Shown here piece by piece: positions 13,561 to 24,441 of a stretch of 64,000 nucleotides of DNA. Position 1 is the stretch's first letter; every line of letters starts with the position of its first letter. The notes below the pieces were generated by a model. The model did not search any database. It had not been told where the DNA came from and saw only the letters and a program-made list of their open reading frames with translations. Source of the stretch: Portulaca oleracea (lineage: Eukaryota > Streptophyta > Magnoliopsida > Caryophyllales > Portulacaceae); the NCBI GenBank assembly GCA_029582165.1, contig CM055871.1:53970112-54034111 (forward strand), read 5' to 3'. The position numbers were made by a program, and so were the translations under genes.

Positions 13561-13802
13561 TAGGGCTGTCAAAAAACCGGGTTTGGACAAAAACTTGATG
13601 TCCGATACCCAATTTTGGACCATTTTCCGTGTAGGATAAGTATGAATTTGGGTCTAAACCGGATTTGGACAATAGAAAATTAGAAAATATTGTATTCGAA
13701 CTTTCGGTCAATGTAAAAATTCGGACGGAAATTCTATGACCATACCCATTTTTTTAAGTCAGACTAACCGAATTTTCGAGTCGGACATTTTTTACAACCC
13801 TA
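13561..13802. mobile_element. hAT-like non-autonomous element (TTCGGACAA family)
   Basis: Ends TAGGGCTGTCAAAAA and TTTTTTACAACCCTA are inverted repeats. Flanking 8-mers CCATCAAT and CCACCAAT look like a target duplication with one change. The interior carries GGGTTTGGACAA/ATTCGGACG motifs shared with copies at 8319, 17770, 24641, 28072 and 47770. Confidence 0.75.
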
Positions 13803-13960
13803 CCACCAATCACATAAACTATTAAATAATTACCCACCACCAGCACCATAAATCTTTGGTGGCATTCCTTGAACCCACGTCTACCTTACCTAACAATGCA
13901 AAATTAACAATGTCCTACGTAGAAATTTAGAATCATAAGAGTTTCTTGAATATATATTAA

Positions 13961-14092
13961 TACCTTCGTCCCAAATTATTTATCATTTTATCTAATTTAT
14001 TTGTCGTAAAATATTTGTCTTATTTACAATTTCAATAACTATATAATTTCCTTTCTACCCCTAACATAGACAAATATAATGAAACGAAGGTA
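13961..14092. mobile_element. Short Stowaway-like MITE
   Basis: TACCTTCGTCCCAAATTATT at the left and GAAACGAAGGTA at the right, TA-flanked, 132 bp. Confidence 0.7.
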
Positions 14093-14577
14093 ATATTCGA
14101 TAATTGCCTTTGTGAATTGTGAACCATTCAAATGGGAAAGTTGTAGCTTTTATGTATTCAATGTATTTGAAATTTATATATTAAATCTATTTACAAAAAA
14201 ATAAAATTGTCTTCATCTATGTTAATTATCATGGACCATTGGGTATTAGTTGGGTCCAATTTATCGACAAGTTTTTCATTGAGTTAATTATGAGAGTATC
14301 GATACGTGTCTTCAACATACTTAAAATGGGTCGGTTACGCCGATTTATTACGAACATACCTTGATAAAATGAATCACATCCATCAACTATATTTTAGACA
14401 CTATTTTATAAATTTTAAAAATTATAAAAAAAATATAATTTATAATTTATGTGTGGTATTATAGTCATGAACATCAATTATATCATTTTCTTTTCAATTT
14501 GATATATAAATATGTAAGTTTTATACCATGTATCAAAAGTCAAAACGGGTATCATTTTCATTTTTCATGATTATAAT

Positions 14578-15001
14578 TACTCCCTCTGTTCCATATTAAT
14601 TCATATATTTAAATATCATGATCTCCAATATCACCCCTTGATTGATAATTTCTTGTATAATATTATATCGAGACTATGTTCTTTTATACAGTTGGGTGTG
14701 TTTGGTTACGGTTAAAATTTTTCACGATATCTCATTTTTCATAATAATTTATAGTATAATATTATATTAAAACACTATCATAATATTGTCTTATGTGGAA
14801 CCGCAACCAACCCGCATAAAAGAACGGAGCCTAACAATTACAAAATTATGCTTTTATGATAGTGTTCTTCGTTACGAATCTAATGATAGTAATCTTATGT
14901 AACATGTCATTGTATATATATTGAGAAACTTATGATTAAAATTTTCAAAGTTTGACTGTGTAATTTTCAAATACGACAATTAACATAGAACGGATGGAAT
15001 A
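14578..15001. mobile_element. Stowaway-type MITE with nested sequence
   Basis: Left TACTCCCTCTGTTCCATATT, right AGAACGGATGGAATA. The core matches other copies (GATAGTGTTCTTCGTTACGAA). An extra GTGTTTGGTTACGG-type insert of about 145 bp lies near 14690-14838. Confidence 0.65.
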
Positions 15002-16019
15002 TATATATAGTAAATTTGAGAAAATAGACAAAAAAAAAAGGACAAATGCCCTAACTAAAATTTTGGAACCTAGGTAGTAAATATAATAGAAATTAAATTG
15101 AAAGGTATGGGACATGGTTCGAGGACCAAAAGATGGCTGGAAGTTCTTCAGTTTATTGATTGCATGAAAGGACTCATGTGATGCATGACATGAGCTCATT
15201 TCAATCAATTTGCCTCATCTTGTCAGTGTTCCCACTCCCACTGTATATGGAATTTATGGACATACTAATTAATAGGACTCGTCAAAAAATTTTGATCCGA
15301 TCTAAAAATCTGAATTTATGATATGAAAGAATGGGTAATTAGTGTATATCTGAAGTTGACGGATCCGGATCATGAATCGGAGATTGAACAACCCGGATAA
15401 CCGATCGGTTATCAAAAAATCTGAAAACAATTCATTTACAACTTTGAACTCGTGAAACGTTACTTTTTCGTGGTGAATTAATGTCCATTAGCTTAGAAAT
15501 TTAATACAATATATCATGTTTAAACAATTCTAAACCCATGAAGGAAAGAAAGACAATAGTTGTAATAGTATGACTGTTTTATAATGCATGGATATGCGGT
15601 TGTCTGATCCAGAAGTCGGTTAACCAAAACTTTCTAATCGGATAACGATCGCAAATTTTATTATCTGACAATTCGGTTAAAATCGCAAGTCCAATTAACT
15701 GAAACTTACGGATCGAATACGGATCATGATTTCAATTGTTTGAATATCCGATTAACTTAGAATTTATTATTGGATCGATTGACCGATCCATGCCCACTCT
15801 TACTACTTAATCATATTACTCTATCTTCTGTACGTTTGTGTTCCCCATATGTATTTTTTTAAATATTGAAAGTCGTGAAATGTTAAAGTTCGCATTAGAG
15901 ATGCAATACAAAATAGCAGAGGACAACAAAATATCAACAAGACAACAAATAACAAAGGGAACCATATGGTTAAAAAAACAAACAAAAGCTCCACATGTGC
16001 CACCAATACGATGAAAACC

Positions 16020-16330
16020 ACTCCAAGAAAAATCAAAACTTCTTTTTAGCAACCCTCTTGGAGTGTTCCTTTGATGCATGGTCATCATCGATGACCTATA
16101 AACCCGAAAATTTTCTCATCATAATCCTCTTACGAGCAAGCTCCGCATCAATATCCGCAAAATCTCTGAGCTTAATTTCTTGGAGCTTTATAATTAGAAG
16201 CGGACTTAGCCTTACGAGTAGCTTCCATAACCCTACACCACTTGAATTCGAACAAAGTCTTTTCTTTCCGCTTCCTTTTACATCCAACTTTCGAGCCCTC
16301 CAAGAAGAATCCTCGAGATCAATAAAAAAT
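16020..16330 (-). pseudogene. Possible gene fragment of unknown origin
   Basis: The minus strand shows short, frame-broken stretches of protein-like composition: a basic KGSGKKRL segment, a charged helix-like IKLQEIKLRDFADIDAELAR, then DDDHASKEHSKRVAKKKF after a frame-interrupting stop. The tail is lysine-rich. I recognise no family. It could be the end of a decayed transposon or host gene. Confidence 0.25.
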
Positions 16331-17021
16331 CAAACACTGAATGAATAAACAGAATGTTCTTACTATCATTCAACTCAATTCGATATAGAAGTCACATCAC
16401 AATGCATCTACGAGGTGGGGGAAATCAAATCAAGAGAAACAGGGACACCTAAGGCAAGATTTGTTTGATCAAATCAGCACGGACAGAGTTAGAATGATAG
16501 CGTAAAATTTCAAATAATTCACATAAGGTATTTGTACGATTACTTAATAAATAGTCTAGAATAACAACGTAGTTAGAACAAAGAAAAATTTAACTATAAT
16601 TTGGTTTGTGCATGCATCAATGGACTTCACCTATTTAAAAATATATTGAGTTACTATGGTTCAATTAAACTTATACCTAATTTGTTTGATTGTATGATTA
16701 TTGGTGATGGATATTGATGATTGTTTTTCTTTTTGTTTTCCTCACAATAAGTTGAGTTTAAAATTGAATAAGTTTAAAATAATTTTTTCATAAATTCATA
16801 ATAAGGTATGAAAAATCTCAGAAAACAAATTTATAATAAATTTAGGCTAAATTTAGAAAATAAATTTAATTCAAAATAAATTTTGTTTAAATAAGTCAAA
16901 GAGAACATGTTGAAAAATCCTAAACACTTTTGTCATATATATAACGAAAATGATAGAGTAAATACCTCGACATGGCCCCATATCAATTACTAAATATCCA
17001 CATTTTTTTTGAACTAACATA

Positions 17022-17246
17022 TACTCTTTCCATCTAAAATATTTGTCTATTTGTATAAACTTTGATCATTGATTACTCTCAAATTACACTGAGTTATATT
17101 ATGAAATTACCGTCGATAAAAGGATACCCGCAATGAATTATAGTGGTATAACAATGTTAGTTTTGTATTATAACTTATTATAATTTGTAAGTAATCAACA
17201 ATCAAAATTTAATCAAATACACAAATATTTTAGGACGAAAGTGATA
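17022..17246. mobile_element. Decayed Stowaway-like MITE
   Basis: TACTCTTTCCATCTAAAATA at the left and TTTTAGGACGAAAGTGATA at the right form imperfect inverted ends; the core is AT-rich. Confidence 0.5.
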
Positions 17247-18090
17247 TACGAGATGACATACAATGTTAAATATACCAAAAATAAAATTTATAAGTAAGTT
17301 TTAGAAAAAAAAAAAAAAAAAACTCCACGCAACATATGTAAAACATCAATTGTTGGATATGAGCTGTCTAAATTACAACCGCAAAAAAATATTTGATAAA
17401 AAAGAAATTAATTAATTAATTATTATGATGAAAGCTACTAGTAATATTAATATCGAATGTATGGTCCAATTGATTAAATGAAAATGACTTGGGAGTCCAA
17501 TATTAATAAATTGTTTCCTGACAGAAGGACAGCTGCATTATTATATATTTAATAATGGTGAATTTTTAATTTTAATTAGTACAATTTTGATCTTATTATA
17601 GTATGATTGAATCGCTCTCCAAAAAAAAAAAAAAAAAAAGTATGATTGAGTCACTATTTCCCTTTTTTCCAATAAAATACTTGCTAATTATAGAATAATT
17701 AATGAAATATTAGTTGGGAAAATCTTGATGTAGGTCCATCCTAATCATGTTTAATGGTGCAGGAGATCTGAGTTTGTTTTCTGACTCGGGTCCGAGTAAC
17801 TTTGTGTTGGACAAATTCGGACGAGAAATTTATATTCAAACCCGGTTTTATTTCGAGTCGGACAAGGACGAAGTTAAAATCGGTTTCGGACAATAGAAAA
17901 AGAGAAACTTTTATGTCCCAATATTTGGTCAATATCAAAATTCAGACGAAAAATCTATATATAGACCTGATTTTTTATGAGTCGGACAATTTGGGTATTT
18001 TGAGTCGGATAAATTTTGCTAGCTCTACTTAAGACAATGCGAGCTCTATTGTGTTTTCATAACGAAATAAAGTCTGATTTATTCATCATT

Positions 18091-18573
18091 TGGATATAAA
18101 TTAAATTAATTCATCACTATCAAAGTTCGGTAAGCATGGTGCTCTTTTATTTTAGTTACAACACGTTTAATAAATATATAAAACATATGTAGTGAATTAG
18201 ACGTTTTCTATGGAGGTCGTCAAATAATAAGTTCATTATTTGATACTGTCGAATTGTAATGTTTAATACGCATTTAATAAACAAACTATTCATTTTAAAA
18301 GGGGAATACAAGAACCGTTGACATGAAATTTTGGATATAAATCATCACTACCAAAGTTTGGTAAGTGTGGTGCTCTTTTATTTGAGTTAAAACACGTTTA
18401 ATAAGTGTATAAAACATGCATGTGTAGCGAATATATTAGACATTTTCTATGGAGATCGTCGGATAATAAGTCCGTTGTTTGATATTGTCGAATTGTAATG
18501 TTTAATACGCATTTAATAAACGGACTATTCATTTTAAAAGGGGAACATCAGGATCATTGTATTCGTTGACATA
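18091..18573. repeat. Tandem duplication of a 240-bp unit
   Basis: Two head-to-tail copies, about 18091-18331 and 18332-18573, with scattered differences. Shared blocks include GTGGTGCTCTTTTATTT, AACACGTTTAATAA and GTCGAATTGTAATGTTTAAT. Confidence 0.85.
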
Positions 18574-19684
18574 AAATTAGTACAAATACAAAATTTTATT
18601 AGCGTTTCCGAATAAAAAGGTACCATATAAAACACAATTTTTTCGCGTACCACGTTTATAAAAATTCAACGGTTATATCGACGAATAATACCATACTATT
18701 ATATAATTTTTCCGAATAAAATACGTACTGTATTTTATGCATTTAATTCTAGCACCGTATTTTACTAACATAAGTGTGGTGTGTAGGTTCCTTATGTAGA
18801 TATATTTTATTTTTAAAATTCTTTAACGAATGAATAATGTGATACAAGTTAGAAATTTTCACCAACATTCAATTCTTGATATAAGAATACATATTTTTAT
18901 AAGATTGTAGGGTTAATAAATCATACTTATTTATCATAAATACATGAAACATTTAATACTTTCAGGTATATAAAATTTAGTGTTGATTGTTTATAAAATA
19001 ATAGGCCAGTAAATATGCCAACTTTGCCAGACTGAAAAAAATAATAATTATCAGATCCAAATGCTTGTATATATAATCGATTGTGACTTTACTTATCATG
19101 CATATGTAAAGTCTTAAAAAAAAAAAAAACTATCCAATAATGGAGTTGACATTACTGCTCATTATGTTTAACTTTTTTATCAGTCACTACTCATTATGAT
19201 TAGTCATACTTATTTATATTTTTTTATCTATCACAATTCACATGTACATATATAATCAGCAAGGAGCAATGTTTAGGTATATAAAAATTTTCAAGGAATA
19301 TAAAAGAGGTCACGAGTTTGAGTTTGTCTATAAATATTATGTTTCTAGATACCTAGATTTACTTGTTCCCGTGGAATTGTGGGCGTGCGTGCGCGGACAC
19401 ACACATATATATATAGAACAGATAACGTGAACATGATATTTTGGTGAATAGATGAGTAGCTAGGGATGAACATCATGTATGACAGAGATGAACATCATGT
19501 ATCATAGAGATGGATATGGACATTAAATATTGTTTTAGGGGGATCAAGTTTGCTGGTGAATATTAGGGGGTCATATATTATCCATGCAAACATAATATCT
19601 CCTGAAACAATACTTGATGCCCTAAAAAATAATGGTATATTGATGCCCATCCTTGCATACAAAAACTCCATACTTACATAATCA

Positions 19685-19717
<33 letters not shown>

Positions 19718-20750
19718 TCCGATCCAAACGGGGTAAAAAATCCAAGTTAGGGATACAACCCTAATTTGTAGAGTCCAATGTGTATAATAGAAAAATGAGT
19801 AAAAAAGTAAGACATGATTAAATACACTCCTGTCATTATCTAATACAAAAAGAAATGTATATAATTGACAAATAAAGAGGATAAAGAAATGAGTTAAATT
19901 GACAGATAATTGGAGACGAAGATAATGAATTTTTATTTATTTATTTGATTTTATCTTAAAACAAATTGGTGTTAGGAGAAGTAACTCACTTAACTTGTAT
20001 ATTATGATCTTTCATTTTAATCTTTCGACACGTAACTTCAAACTTACAGATGAATCCAACCTTAATTTAGAGGTTATGAAGTTAATGATCTCCTTAATAA
20101 AAAATAAATGATCAAGAAAAATCCTCTAATAGTCTTGATATGAGTTAAACATACGTGTAAAACCACTATAAATAGTCTCAAATCTCTATGATTTGCAGAG
20201 TTATCTCATCACTGTTATTTTGCCTACTTTTGTTGACATAGACATTAAGCCTATATTATTAATTTATTTTCTATATTTTCCTAAATGTCGAGCCATTTTA
20301 AGGGTGTTTGGTTGGGGAAACTTTCCTGAGAAAATAATTCAACATGTTCAAGTTAATAAATTTTGTCCGTGTTTGATTGTCCATAATAAATAGAAAAATT
20401 CTAATGGGGAGTTCATTCTTTCACTCACAAATTCTATAAATACTTTCTTACGGAAGGATAATTGTTAAAGATTTTTCAAAAAAAAAAACTTTTTGTCGGC
20501 CAGTGAACTAACAAATACACCATTAATTTATATATAAGCACATATCCATGAAACACACTATTGAAGAATAGAGACCCTTTTAGTTTCTTGTGTGGTTAAC
20601 TCATTAAAGAGCATATAATCATGGTCATTTATAATATATAATTTCATGTCATTTAAATAATTATAATGATTAGTTTTTAGAATCACTTAATTGCAATTGT
20701 CCCTGGCTTACTGCAGCGCAAATTATTAGGTTTATCGTGCTGTATTGAAA

Positions 20751-21010
20751 TACTACCTCCGTTCTATATTAATTGTCATAATTTTGTTTTAACAGTTTTC
20801 AATGTCGCTCTTTGATTAATAATTTCTTACATAATATGTTATTAACAATTGTAATATTATACTTTTACGATAGTATTTTTCGTTACGAATATAATGGTTG
20901 TAATTTTATATAGTAATTCATTGTATATATTGAGAAATTTATGGTCAAAATTTTTGAAATTTGACTGCATAATTTCCAAAGATGACAGTTAATATGGAAC
21001 GGAGGGAGTA
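20751..21010. mobile_element. Stowaway-type MITE
   Basis: TACTACCTCCGTTCTATATT at the left and GGAACGGAGGGAGTA at the right; core similar to 12771-12978. Confidence 0.85.
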
Positions 21011-21424
21011 TATAAATTTTTTTTATACTGATCTTTTTCACAGCTAGTGTTTGATTATATTGTTTACCGCAGTTATATTCCTACTAAACTTCAAATAATT
21101 GAGAAATGATGCGTGGAATCTTTATTTTTACAGCTGATGTTTGAGTAAGGTGTTATAATTTATAAATTGGTGTATCAAATTTGTTGTTAATTTGGGTTTT
21201 AATTTTCAGTCTTATTGACTTTGAGTTGATTGCAATATTTCTAAAATATTGTATAAAAATATAAAAAATATTATAATTAAATTCGTGATAAAAATAAGAT
21301 CATCAAAATATATTGTTATAAATTGTTTAATAAAATATTTTATAATAATTTTCAATTAAAAAAGAACACTAAAGTCCATAAAATACTTACCAAGTAATAT
21401 AAATGTAAAAGAGTGAGTATAATT

Positions 21425-21614
21425 TACTCCCTCCGCCCCATTTTATTTGTCGCTTTGAAAAAAATTGGAGAAATCAATCCAATACAAAGATTTAATTAGA
21501 AATAAATGAAAATGATAAAATTAACTTCAATTATTATTAAATTATTGATTTTAAATTCATTGATTAAGGATAAAATAGTAAAATTATTTTTGAAAATCTA
21601 AACGGGAACAAATA
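21425..21614. mobile_element. Stowaway-like MITE, decayed right end
   Basis: Begins TACTCCCTCCGCCCCATTTT; the right end AACGGGAACAAATA is only a rough inverted match. It ends just before the promoter of the BOD1/SHG1-domain gene. Confidence 0.6.
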
Positions 21615-21628
21615 ATTAGACTCAGGAA

Positions 21629-21801
21629 ATGGGCCTTTGAAAAATTAACAGATGAACCCATAAAGAACACACTCGAGAGGCCCAACGTCCCCACGGCCCA
21701 AACAAAAGGAAAAAGAAAAAGAAAAGAAAGAAAAAGAAAATTTCGCAACTACAATTATCTAGGAACCCTAATTGTGATTGGGATCGGACAGAAACCCTAA
21801 A
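21629..21801 (+). promoter_or_regulatory. Promoter and leader: site II motifs and telo-box
   Basis: TGGGCC at 21630-21635, two GGCCCA motifs (21679-21684, 21695-21700) and an AAACCCTAAA telo-box at 21792-21801, just before the ATG at 21805. This architecture marks constitutively expressed genes of growing tissue. Confidence 0.6.
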
Positions 21802-21804
21802 TCC

Positions 21805-24441
21805 ATGGGAAGCGATCGGAAAATCAGTGCAGAAGACGTGATTTCTAAGCTCAAAGATGATGGCGATTTCGATCGTCTTCGCCTCAAAATCATCCGTCAG
21901 CTCAAACAAAACGTACTCTCTCTATCTTTCTTTCTGCATTTAATTTCCTATTCTTGAGTTTGTTTCTTTATTGGTGCAGTTTTAGTCGTAAGTCGTGCAA
22001 GGATTCATCGGCGTGTAATCATTGTGTTTGAGTTCGTTTTGTGATTAGGATGGATTTATTTCCTTATTTGCTGAATGATGAATTTGATGTTGTGTAAAAG
22101 TTGGAATTGAAGGAATTTAGAACTTGTTTTTATGTTATTGGAACAAGGAATTTGATTTGGCTCTTCAATTAAGCTTAAATTTAGGTTTTGGCAATTGTTG
22201 GCTGTTAGTTGTATTGGATTTTTTGGTGGTTGAGTTGAAAGTTTGATGAATTTGGGTTAGTTGAAGAAGGCATTTAAGTTGTGGTATTTATTGTGATGAA
22301 TAGTTTAATACCATCTTTAGGAGCATCGAATCGAGAGATAATTCAGTTATTAGTGCATTTGATAATTTGGAAGCAATAGATTTGTGGTAGTTTAGTTGCA
22401 AAACTATATTATATATTTTGGGAGCGAACATTGCAAGAATCAATTAGTGGTTGTTTGGTTAGTGCTTTGAATCGTGTCTTTTGGGGTCAATTGATTTGTG
22501 GTTTCGAATCCATACACGCACACAGTTTCCGTGGGTTATATGTTTGTTTCATTGTTTGTAGTATCTGCTCGTTTCCAATAGTTGTAAGATATCTGGTGCT
22601 TCTTTATGGTTAGCCTCGACCGAGCTATAGTGTGGAAGTGTTTTAGCTGTTTAATGATCTCTCGCCAAACTTAGAATCATCCAATGTTTGTCAATTGGGA
22701 TCTGCTTTTGGATTAGGCGTAAACTGAAGTTAGTCAAATTCAATGTCAAGGCGCAAAGGTCGGTTCATATGCAAACTGTTTAAATGGCATTCAATCGTTT
22801 AGATTATAGAAAAAAATTGTTATACGAACTGGTATATATATTCTTTGTTTGGTGAAGCTATCGACAACTTGTATGCAAAGTGGGCTCTTATCTTGGATTG
22901 CGTAGCCAATCTTGTGGGGCCTAGCCTTATATGTCTCATGGATAGTCTATTTCATGGTTGATACTACTTGTTCCGTGACGTATGCTGCTAGCGTTAGGTT
23001 GATTATTAGGTTTGTTAGTCTCCTTTTTTTGATGGAAGAAGCTGTTATGTAAGGGAAGACAATAGTAACATTGTTCAGAGCACAACGTTAGATGACTTCA
23101 GACCTTGGTTTTGGAGGATCTTTGGTGTCAGGGTTTTGATCTTGGTACAAAGGTCACCTTATTGGATTTTGTGTATAAGATTACTGTAGAGAGCCTAGGT
23201 TTAGGCTTTTTGGTTTTTCCATCTAGTCTCTTTTGTAAATGAGCGACATCCGTTGGTGTCTGTTAAGACATGTTCTGATTGCTCATTGGAAAAATATTAA
23301 CATTGTTCAGTTGTTACAGTTAACATTATCCATGGTAGTTCTTTTATCACTGGTTCCTAGAATTGCAAGTCTAGTTTATTTTTTAGGACTTTAGAAGATA
23401 CATCATTGCATTTATCGAGTGTTATCAGTATTCTAAATAGGGCTTCTCTGTGATTCTGGTGCTTGCTGCAGGAGGACTTGAGGAACAATATCATTTCAGT
23501 GGTTAAACAGTCTGCGACACTTAATCGGGCCAGTGCAGAAAATATGAAGCCCAGGGAACTTTGTGACGCAATTCATGATGAGGTCCGGTGAGTTTCTCAT
23601 TACTCTGTCAGTACATATGCTGTATTTAATGCAAATATTTACATTGTATTCTGTTTTAAGCATTCCCAATTTACGGAATGAAAAGGAAACTTGAGTGATT
23701 ATTTTGGTTATGTTGCTAATGTTTGTGTTGCTATAACTGTAAACACAATCTGAGCGGGTGTTGAAAAGTTGTTAACCATCCTTTGTGGAAGTGCGTGTCA
23801 TCGAATGGAACCCATTTCACTTGCTCCGAAAAGTTGTTAACCATCGAATCTTCCCATAGTGTTGTTATACAGAGTTTCACTGTTTCTAAGCCTAGTTACT
23901 GATTGTCCTGCTTTGTCTCCACGACAGTGAAAACATCATGGGTCAAATTTCCGATGGACTGTGGGAGATTATTCGATCTGGCGATGGCATGAAAACCGAA
24001 ATAACTGAGACCGTGCAGTCCGTCTACAATCAACTGGTGAATCCTCAAGGGCAAGCAAACGGCGAACCATCCTCTTCCGCGGGTCAAGCTCCACCAACTA
24101 ATGGAGCTGGACCGAGTGGTTCTGCCATGGTTTCTGGAGAAAGAAACGGTTCGTTGTCTCAGGCAGAGGCAAACAAACCACCGAGTTTCTCCCTACAAAA
24201 TCACACTGGCCATATTAACCCTCACGAGCTATCGTCCCACGCGAAAGAAGCTGGTCCAAGCGGGAGAAAATTTCAGGAACAACAGGCCCATGAACCGAAC
24301 CGTCCTCATCATCGATCAAATGGTCCATTGGAGAGTGAAGATGCCGAACCGAGCCCGCCACCGGGGTTCTCACTCAACAAGCGTAAACAACCCTCCGAAA
24401 ACACCGAAGAGGATCCTGATATTCCACCCGGGTTTGGGTGA
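21805..24441 (+). CDS. BOD1/SHG1-domain protein
   Basis: Three exons: 21805-21912, 23472-23587 and 23928-24441. They total 738 nt, giving 245 residues. Residues about 8-105 (from SAEDVISKLKDDGDFDRLRL through LRNNIISVVKQSATL to ENIMGQISDGLWEIIR) resemble the BOD1/SHG1 domain. In yeast Shg1 that domain belongs to the Set1/COMPASS histone-methylation complex, and in animal BOD1 it serves chromosome biorientation. The role of the plant protein is not settled, so a chromatin function is an inference. The remaining 140 residues are low-complexity, Pro/Ser/Gly/Asn-rich and probably disordered, with two PPGF motifs (SPPPGFSLNKRK and a terminal IPPGFG). Intron 1 is 1.56 kb, intron 2 340 bp. The start ATG is the first after the telo-box leader. 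Confidence 0.85.

Larger units (their letters stand above)
12420..17760. other. AT-rich, MITE-rich intergenic region without a clear gene
   Basis: Includes Stowaway-type MITEs with CTCC(G)T ends and TA borders: 12771-12978, 13961-14092, 14578-15001 (long, with other sequence nested near 14690-14838) and 17022-17246. A hAT-like MITE is at 13561-13802 and a related fragment at 13370-13545. From 15270 to 15800 there are degenerate GGATCGGTTA-type repeats. The only coding hint is a weak minus-strand trace near 16020-16330 (separate entry). Confidence 0.55.
17761..21600. other. Intergenic region with repeats, no gene seen
   Basis: Holds a TTCGGACAA-family copy (about 17770-18027, right end GCTAGCTCTA), a 240-bp tandem duplication (18091-18573), a TA microsatellite (about 19690-19718) and two Stowaway MITEs (20751-21010, 21425-21614). 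The remainder is AT-rich with only short, unconvincing open frames. Confidence 0.55.

Noticed and set aside
23938..24441. Separate short gene starting at an ATG at 23938
   Set aside because: It is the third exon of the BOD1/SHG1-domain gene; joining 21805-21912 and 23472-23587 gives a continuous frame with good splice sites.
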